Shown: positions 59,376-64,000 of the stretch, piece by piece
Numbering within the stretch: the stretch's first letter is position 1
How the letters are laid out: every line of letters starts with the position of its first letter
NCBI GenBank assembly: GCA_017477935.1
Contig: JAFVIC010000065.1
Span: 62,001-126,000 of the forward strand
Length of the DNA: 64,000 nt
Origin: Akkermansia sp.
GTDB lineage: Bacteria > Verrucomicrobiota > Verrucomicrobiia > Verrucomicrobiales > Akkermansiaceae
Direction: 5' to 3'
The notes under the pieces: model-generated
Databases searched by the model: none
What the model was told of the DNA's origin: nothing
Seen by the model: only the letters and a program-made list of their open reading frames with translations
Program-made: the position numbers and the translations under genes

Positions 59376-61085
59376 ATGAAAACGGGACTTGTATTGGAAG
59401 GCGGGGCCATGCGGGGTATGTTCACGGCGGGCATACTCGATGTGTTCATGGAAGAGGGAATTCACTTCGACGGAGCCATCGGCGTATCGGCCGGTGCGGC
59501 GTTCGGGTTGAATTACAAGACCGGGCAGGTATCGCGCGCCATACGATACAACATGCGTTACGGCCGGGACAAGCGCTACTGCGGGCTGTGGAGCCTGCTG
59601 AGCGATGGCAACCTGTACAGCAGCCGGTTCTGCTACGGAGATGTGCCGCTGAAGCTCGACAAGTTCAACTTTACCGCCTACGAGCGCAACTCCATGCCCT
59701 TTTATGTGGTTGCCACCGATATTGAAACCGGCCAACCGGTTTACCACGAATACGGCGGGCAGAGCGACCACCTGTTCGAGTGGGTGAGAGCCTCGGCCTC
59801 GATGCCGCTGGTATCGCAGGCGGTTGAAATCAACGGGCGCAAGCTGCTCGATGGCGGCATATCAGACTCCATCCCCCTGCGCTACTTCGAGAGCCTGGGC
59901 TACAGGCGCAATGTGGTCATACTGACCCAGCCGGATGAGTATGAGAAAAAGGAGAACGGCCTGCTGCGGGCCGTGCGACTCATGTACCGCAAGTACCCCC
60001 ATCTCGTGAAAGCCATGGAGGAGCGCCACCTTCACTACAACAATACGCTGCAATATATCAGAGAGAGGGAGCGCAGCGGTGAGGTTCTGGTATTACGCCC
60101 GGGGATTGCGCTGCCGGTCAGCCGCGTGGAAAAAGCTCCGGAAAAACTTCGACAGGCCTATGAAATAGGCCGAAACACAGCCTATTGGAATCTGGCGGCG
60201 GTACGAGCCTTTCTGGCCGGGGGAGAACCGCCCGTGGTGGGGCGCGACCTGCGCAATATCTATGTACGGCGCACGAAAACTCCACGTCCGGCAGATGAGC
60301 AGGCTGAGTATTGGCTGGAATTCGGCGATTGCTGTGTACACCTGCCGTTCAGCGGGCTGACTGAATATGCACGGCAGGTACCGACAGATGCTCAACCGCT
60401 GGCCCCGGTGACGGATGACCCGCTGAATGCCGCGGCCCTCCACCGCTCATTCATCGGCGCGGCACTTTCAGGCATCTATTCGGAAGATGCCGAAATCTAC
60501 CTGCGCTTTGACAACGGCAATGTGATTCATTTTCAACTGACATTCGCCGCCACGCCCGACGAGCCTCACTACTGGGATTACACCTTCTATACTGCCGAAC
60601 TGCTGCAAAGCGGCAAAGAGCACCTCACGGCAAGCGAGCTGAAAGACATCTGGAATCTGCACAACCTGAAGAACGTTCGCCCGCTGACGGCAGAACTTCC
60701 GCCGGACGATGAACTGCCCGCCTGTTTCAGCGAACAGTCGGCTGCGGAAGTCTATGAACTGGCCTTCGTGGGCAGCGGGCTGGCAACTACCTATGTAAAA
60801 GATTTACCCATCATGGGACTGCCCGCCCTGATGTTCTATTTCAAGTTGCTGAACCGCTACATACGCGAAGGGCACGCCAACGGCGACTATAAGCTGGTGA
60901 ACTCGCTCATCTGCCACCTCCACGCGAGACGGCACCACCTGCAGGCGCTGCCGCAGCAGTTCCGCCGGGAAGTCGCAGACTGCGTGCGCTATATCATCGA
61001 CAACAAACAAATCTTCAGGCTGGCAGACTACAGCGGCGAGCTCATGTTCATGGAAAAAGCCCGCCGGTGCATGGAGTCGGACTAA
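59376..61085 (+). CDS. Patatin-like phospholipase with a long C-terminal extension
   Basis: A 569-residue protein. Residues 1-290 are a YjjU-type patatin: the oxyanion region GLVLEGGAMRGMFTAG, the nucleophile elbow GVSAGA (Ser38) and the catalytic Asp in LLDGGISDS (Asp159). About 280 residues follow that I do not recognise. They are mixed alpha/beta, with two segments suggesting a repeated fold (YWLEFGDCCVHLPFSG and AEIYLRFDNGNVIHFQLTF). There is no signal peptide, so the lipase is probably cytosolic. Confidence 0.87.
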   Translation: MKTGLVLEGGAMRGMFTAGILDVFMEEGIHFDGAIGVSAGAAFGLNYKTGQVSRAIRYNMRYGRDKRYCGLWSLLSDGNLYSSRFCYGDVPLKLDKFNFTAYERNSMPFYVVATDIETGQPVYHEYGGQSDHLFEWVRASASMPLVSQAVEINGRKLLDGGISDSIPLRYFESLGYRRNVVILTQPDEYEKKENGLLRAVRLMYRKYPHLVKAMEERHLHYNNTLQYIRERERSGEVLVLRPGIALPVSRVEKAPEKLRQAYEIGRNTAYWNLAAVRAFLAGGEPPVVGRDLRNIYVRRTKTPRPADEQAEYWLEFGDCCVHLPFSGLTEYARQVPTDAQPLAPVTDDPLNAAALHRSFIGAALSGIYSEDAEIYLRFDNGNVIHFQLTFAATPDEPHYWDYTFYTAELLQSGKEHLTASELKDIWNLHNLKNVRPLTAELPPDDELPACFSEQSAAEVYELAFVGSGLATTYVKDLPIMGLPALMFYFKLLNRYIREGHANGDYKLVNSLICHLHARRHHLQALPQQFRREVADCVRYIIDNKQIFRLADYSGELMFMEKARRCMESD

Positions 61086-61170
61086 GCCCCCCTTCAGGGG
61101 GTAACGCCGACAGACAGCACATAAAAATCTGAAAAAAAATCTGCTCCGTACGTACTGACTCGCAACAGGA

Positions 61171-61199
61171 TTGACAGGGAAAATCGGGACTTTTATAAT
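61171..61199 (+). promoter_or_regulatory. Consensus promoter of the metal ABC importer operon (leaderless)
   Basis: TTGACA (61171-61176) and TATAAT (61194-61199) are separated by 17 bp, a perfect consensus promoter. The -10 box ends 7 bases before the ATG at 61207. An 8-bp palindrome GTACGTAC lies just upstream (61147-61154) and could be an operator half, but this is weak evidence. Confidence 0.9.
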
Positions 61200-61206
61200 A
61201 GAGGGC

Positions 61207-62064
61207 ATGAAAAAAATGCTCTGCCTGCTGCTGTTGATGCTGGGGATGTCAGTTACCCAGGCGGCTCCGCTGAAAATAGCCAGTCTGCACCCGCTGCTGA
61301 GTGAAATGGCACGTACACTGGGTGGTGAGCAAGTTGAAGTTGTTAATTTGTTCCCGCAGAACGGCGATTTACACGCATTCACCCCTACCGGTCGCGAGCT
61401 GGCTGCAGCAGCAGATGCCCGCCTGCTGCTGGCCTGTGGAAAGGGGGTAGAACCCTATCTGGCAGATTTGCGGGATAGTGTAAAGGCCACCACGCAAATT
61501 ATTGAAGTCGGCGCTGAAGTGCCCGATGTGCGCGTGCCCGGTACACACCACGCGGACCCGCACTGGTGGAACACCCCGGAAAACATGAAGCGCGCCTCCC
61601 GCACGCTGTTGAAAGCCATGCAGCAGGCCGCCCCCGAACATGCAGCTTTCTTCGCCACAGGCCAGGCCCGATATGCTGCTGATATGGAGCAGCTCAACCG
61701 CACGGCCCGACTGAAACTCAGCCGTATACCGCAAAACGCCCGCTGTCTGGTGACAGGTCATGCTGCCATGTGCCACTTCTGCAAGGCCTATCATTTCACC
61801 CCCATCGCCATACAGGGCGTAGCCAGGGAAAGCCAGGGCGACCCCGCCACGCTGGCGGCCCTGCTGGCAGAACTGCGCTCCCGCAACGCCCGCTGCATCT
61901 TCACCGATGTGAACAGCACGCCGCGTGCTCTGCAAGCAATTGCTGACCAACTGGGTATACCTACCGCACCCCTGGTAATGGACGGCATATATCCGGCCGC
62001 CGCGAGCTACCGTGAGCTATTCTTGCATAATCTCAACACCATCTGCGAGCACCTGGGTAAATGA
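61207..62064 (+). CDS. Metal ABC transporter substrate-binding protein (ZnuA-like, Zn/Mn)
   Basis: A 285-residue periplasmic binding protein of the zinc/manganese cluster. The signal peptide is MKKMLCLLLLMLGMSVTQA. Metal-ligand candidates are His56 in GDLHAFTPTG, His119 in ADPHWWNTPE, the His in VTGHAAMCHF and an acidic residue in CIFTDVNSTP. The His-rich loop of typical ZnuA is absent. Zinc versus manganese cannot be decided. ATG 61207 fits the leaderless promoter; an in-frame start at 61171 overlaps the -35 box. Confidence 0.88.
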   Translation: MKKMLCLLLLMLGMSVTQAAPLKIASLHPLLSEMARTLGGEQVEVVNLFPQNGDLHAFTPTGRELAAAADARLLLACGKGVEPYLADLRDSVKATTQIIEVGAEVPDVRVPGTHHADPHWWNTPENMKRASRTLLKAMQQAAPEHAAFFATGQARYAADMEQLNRTARLKLSRIPQNARCLVTGHAAMCHFCKAYHFTPIAIQGVARESQGDPATLAALLAELRSRNARCIFTDVNSTPRALQAIADQLGIPTAPLVMDGIYPAAASYRELFLHNLNTICEHLGK

Positions 62065-62486
62065 CCCCTGTTCTGAAAGCCACGTTGACTCTGGCCGGAG
62101 TAATTGCCGCCGGCCTGCCCCTGCTGTGGCTCACGACCCCGCCGCCGACCACGGTGCCACAGTCAGCCCCCGCAACAACTCCCGGACTGCGAACGATTAA
62201 CGCAAGCCTGTACTTCAGCGGGGAGCCGCACCGTATCACCCTGTGGCACGAAGCGAAAGAACTGGTGCAATTCACCGACCCTGCGGCTGCCTGCCACTTC
62301 ACACTGAACCTGCCCCTGGAGAACAGCACGGAAATCGAGTTCGAGATTGAGTGGCCCGACAACACGCCCGGCATGAAAGGCGCTACCCTGTACCTGGAAC
62401 CCGATGGTCTTGAACAGAAGGGCGAGTCCATGTGGACTATGCCCGAAGATTCCACCGTGCACGATATTTTCTACTTCACATGGTAA
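62061..62486 (+). CDS. Small membrane-anchored protein in the metal importer operon
   Basis: A 141-residue protein with one N-terminal membrane anchor (VLKATLTLAGVIAAGLPLLWL). A Pro/Thr linker and a beta-rich domain follow (LRTINASLYFSGEPHRITLWH, CHFTLNLPLENSTEIEFEIEW). The family is not recognised. The start overlaps the binding-protein stop by 4 bases and the stop overlaps the ATPase start, so it is translationally built into the operon. It might be an extra periplasmic component. Confidence 0.7.
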   Translation: MTPVLKATLTLAGVIAAGLPLLWLTTPPPTTVPQSAPATTPGLRTINASLYFSGEPHRITLWHEAKELVQFTDPAAACHFTLNLPLENSTEIEFEIEWPDNTPGMKGATLYLEPDGLEQKGESMWTMPEDSTVHDIFYFTW

Positions 62487-63259
62487 GCGAACACGACCAC
62501 ATCTGCTGGGGCGGAGGCCACCACCACAGCGGCGGGCATACGCTCGCGGTTGAGGGGCTCTGTGCGGCTTACGGCAAAACAGCGGTGCTCAGCGACATCA
62601 GTTTCAGCGCCTCATGCGGGCAAACCATGGCCCTCATCGGCCCGAACGGCGCAGGCAAATCCACCCTGCTCAACCTGCTGGCCGGGCTTATGCAACCCAC
62701 TGCCGGCGCCATGAGCTGGAATGGGGTTCCCCTGCACTCCATGCGGCACGAAACCGCCTTCATGCCGCAACGCACAGAGGTGGACTGGCGATTCCCCATC
62801 ACCGTGCGCGACCTGGTAGAGATGGGGCGCTATCCGTCCACGGGTATCTGGCGGAGCCTGCGGCGCCACGATATCGAAATAGTCGACAAAGCGCTCGATA
62901 CCCTCGAGCTGACGGAACTGCAGCACCGCCAAATCGGGGCGCTCTCCGGCGGGCAGCAGCAGCGCGCCTTTCTGGCTCGCGCGCTCGCGCAAGAGGCACA
63001 CATACTGCTGCTCGATGAACCGTTCACCGGTTTGGATGTACCGGGCATGGAGTCACTGGCGGCACTGTTGCGCTCACTGGCTGAGGAGGGGCGGCTTATC
63101 ATCGCCTCTCACCACGACCTGAGTACCGCGGCTCAGATATTCGACCACAGCCTGCTGCTCAACAACCGCGCCATTGCCTTCGGCCCCACAGCCGGGGTAC
63201 TCCATGAGCAGAACCTGCACACCGCCTTCGGCAAACGCCGCCTCACCGTCACGCCATGA
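62480..63259 (+). CDS. Metal ABC transporter ATPase (ZnuC-like) with a His-rich N terminus
   Basis: A 259-residue ATPase. Walker A is GPNGAGKST, the signature is GALSGGQQQRAFLARAL, Walker B is ILLLDEPFTGLD, and the H-loop is IIASHHDLST. The first 20 residues are His-rich (EHDHICWGGGHHHSGGHT, six His and a Cys), which is unusual for the family and would fit metal sensing or metal delivery at the cytosolic face. ATG 62480 overlaps the previous stop. Its stop overlaps the permease start. Confidence 0.9.
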   Translation: MVSEHDHICWGGGHHHSGGHTLAVEGLCAAYGKTAVLSDISFSASCGQTMALIGPNGAGKSTLLNLLAGLMQPTAGAMSWNGVPLHSMRHETAFMPQRTEVDWRFPITVRDLVEMGRYPSTGIWRSLRRHDIEIVDKALDTLELTELQHRQIGALSGGQQQRAFLARALAQEAHILLLDEPFTGLDVPGMESLAALLRSLAEEGRLIIASHHDLSTAAQIFDHSLLLNNRAIAFGPTAGVLHEQNLHTAFGKRRLTVTP

Positions 63260-64000
63260 ATGAGTTTCTGCAATTTCTCACTGAACCGATTGCCCTGCGC
63301 AGCCTGTGGGCCTGCGCCGTCATCGGTTTTGCCAACGGTTTCGTGAGCGCACTGGTGGTGCTTCGGCGCTCATCGCTGCAGATTGGCACGATATCCTGCG
63401 CCCTGCTGCCGGGTATAGCCCTGGCCATCCTGCTCTTCGGCTTCATGCAGCTGAGCATCCTTATCGGTGCCGTCATTGCCGGGCTGATGGTGGGGCTGGG
63501 CTCACTATTCATTGCCCGAAGCGGCAAGGCCGACCACGACACAGCGCTCTCCATCCTGCACACTACGGCCTTCGCGCTCGGCTACATCATCCTCATTCGC
63601 CTGGGCCTGCAGCAGAAGGTGGACGATTGGCTCTTCGGCAACATCATGAGCATGAGCAACACCGACCTGTGGATAGCCTGGGGAACAGGGGCCATTGCCG
63701 TGCTCGCCATCACAGTGCTCTACCGGCCACTGCTTATCTGCCTTTTTGACCCACGCGCAGCAACGGCCATGGGCATACCTACCCGAGCCTTCAGCTACGG
63801 CATCTTCGCGCTTATCATTCTGGTGCTGGTGTCCTCCCTTCAGGCGGTGGGAGCCTTCCTGACCCTGGGGCTGATGGTAGCCCCGGCAGCCACGATGCGC
63901 CTGCTCACCGACCGCGCCGCACTCATGTTCTGGGGCGGCGGGCTCATCGGTTGCTGCGGTTCCGTGCTGGCGTTTTTCCTGTCGTACCCGCTCGGTTGGC
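63256..64000 (+). CDS. Metal ABC transporter permease (ZnuB/MntB-like), cut by window edge
   Basis: At least 248 residues, open to the right edge. The ABC-3 membrane protein has about seven hydrophobic segments so far. Family blocks are FANGFVSALVVLRRSSLQIGTISCALLPGIALAILL near the start, LLICLFDPRAATAMGIPTRAF, and VGAFLTLGLMVAPAATMRLL. It overlaps the ATPase by 4 bases. The C terminus is beyond base 64000. Confidence 0.9.
   Translation, partial: MNEFLQFLTEPIALRSLWACAVIGFANGFVSALVVLRRSSLQIGTISCALLPGIALAILLFGFMQLSILIGAVIAGLMVGLGSLFIARSGKADHDTALSILHTTAFALGYIILIRLGLQQKVDDWLFGNIMSMSNTDLWIAWGTGAIAVLAITVLYRPLLICLFDPRAATAMGIPTRAFSYGIFALIILVLVSSLQAVGAFLTLGLMVAPAATMRLLTDRAALMFWGGGLIGCCGSVLAFFLSYPLGW

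Noticed and set aside
61087-61101. Hairpin CCCCC-TTCA-GGGGG after the patatin gene as a terminator
   Set aside because: It has a short stem and no T tract; termination cannot be supported.
1-64000. tRNA, rRNA, CRISPR array, insertion sequence or prophage
   Set aside because: The intergenic gaps are under 250 bases and none shows a tRNA-like fold, spaced direct repeats or transposase and integrase genes.

Overview
The window is a chromosomal segment of a Gram-negative bacterium, GC-rich by eye and densely coded on both strands. The gene set points to Verrucomicrobiota, most likely an Akkermansia-like member (inference). The clues are lipid A/Kdo genes (lpxK, waaA), a secreted GH110 alpha-1,3-galactosidase-type beta-helix protein, a DUF3276 PUR-alpha-type protein, a glycogen synthase/GH57 pair, a MoxR-DUF58-vWA-DUF4159 operon, and many signal-peptide proteins of unknown function. 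I see no rRNA, tRNA, CRISPR array, insertion sequence, prophage or integrase. It reads as ordinary core chromosome with several unusual proteins.

Layout. 1-3.7 kb: dGTPase (cut by the window edge), a PhnP-like metallo-hydrolase and recN. 3.8-9.8 kb: secreted unknown proteins, the GH110-like protein, an rRNA methyltransferase-like protein and a metallophosphoesterase. 9.8-13.8 kb (minus strand): rppH, trmO, a beta-lactamase-fold hydrolase and a fused ribose-5-phosphate isomerase B/serine hydroxymethyltransferase. 13.9-23.3 kb (minus): a six-gene operon of a MoxR ATPase, DUF58, two vWA membrane proteins, a large membrane/coiled-coil protein and DUF4159, mostly linked by 4-bp ATGA overlaps. 23.5-32.1 kb (plus): a PAS-PAS-PP2C phosphatase, an Arg-rich unknown, lpxK, a secreted protein with a polybasic tail, rsmD, waaA and a secreted unknown. 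32.2-40.8 kb (minus): an ABCG-like transporter with two unknown envelope proteins and gluQ; then corA, argB, nadK and a YlbF-family protein with a Cys/His-rich tail. 41-43.9 kb: a PUR-alpha-like protein, glgA and a GH57 protein that appears to lack its nucleophile. 44-54.5 kb: lepA with two membrane proteins, cysS, queF-queC, two L,D-transpeptidase/lipoprotein genes, an alpha/beta hydrolase with Asp at the nucleophile position, a 52-residue His-rich lipoprotein and an NhaC-type antiporter. 54.5-64 kb: a U32 protein, a second L,D-transpeptidase-type protein, an FKBP isomerase, a patatin with a long C-terminal extension, and a Zn/Mn-type ABC importer operon running off the right edge.

The most striking signal is not a gene. 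About ten genes have a good sigma70-type promoter (near TTGACA, spacer exactly 17 bp, near TATAAT) whose -10 hexamer ends only 7-10 bases before the ATG. Their mRNAs should therefore be leaderless or nearly so (dgt, lpxK, lepA, cysS, the YlbF-family gene, the U32 gene, the transpeptidase-type gene at 57068, the metal-importer operon and two secreted unknowns). Other genes have promoters further back; glgA also has a Shine-Dalgarno-like sequence. A second theme is metal handling: a His-rich lipoprotein, a Cys/His-rich tail on a YlbF-family protein, and an importer whose ATPase has a His-rich N terminus.
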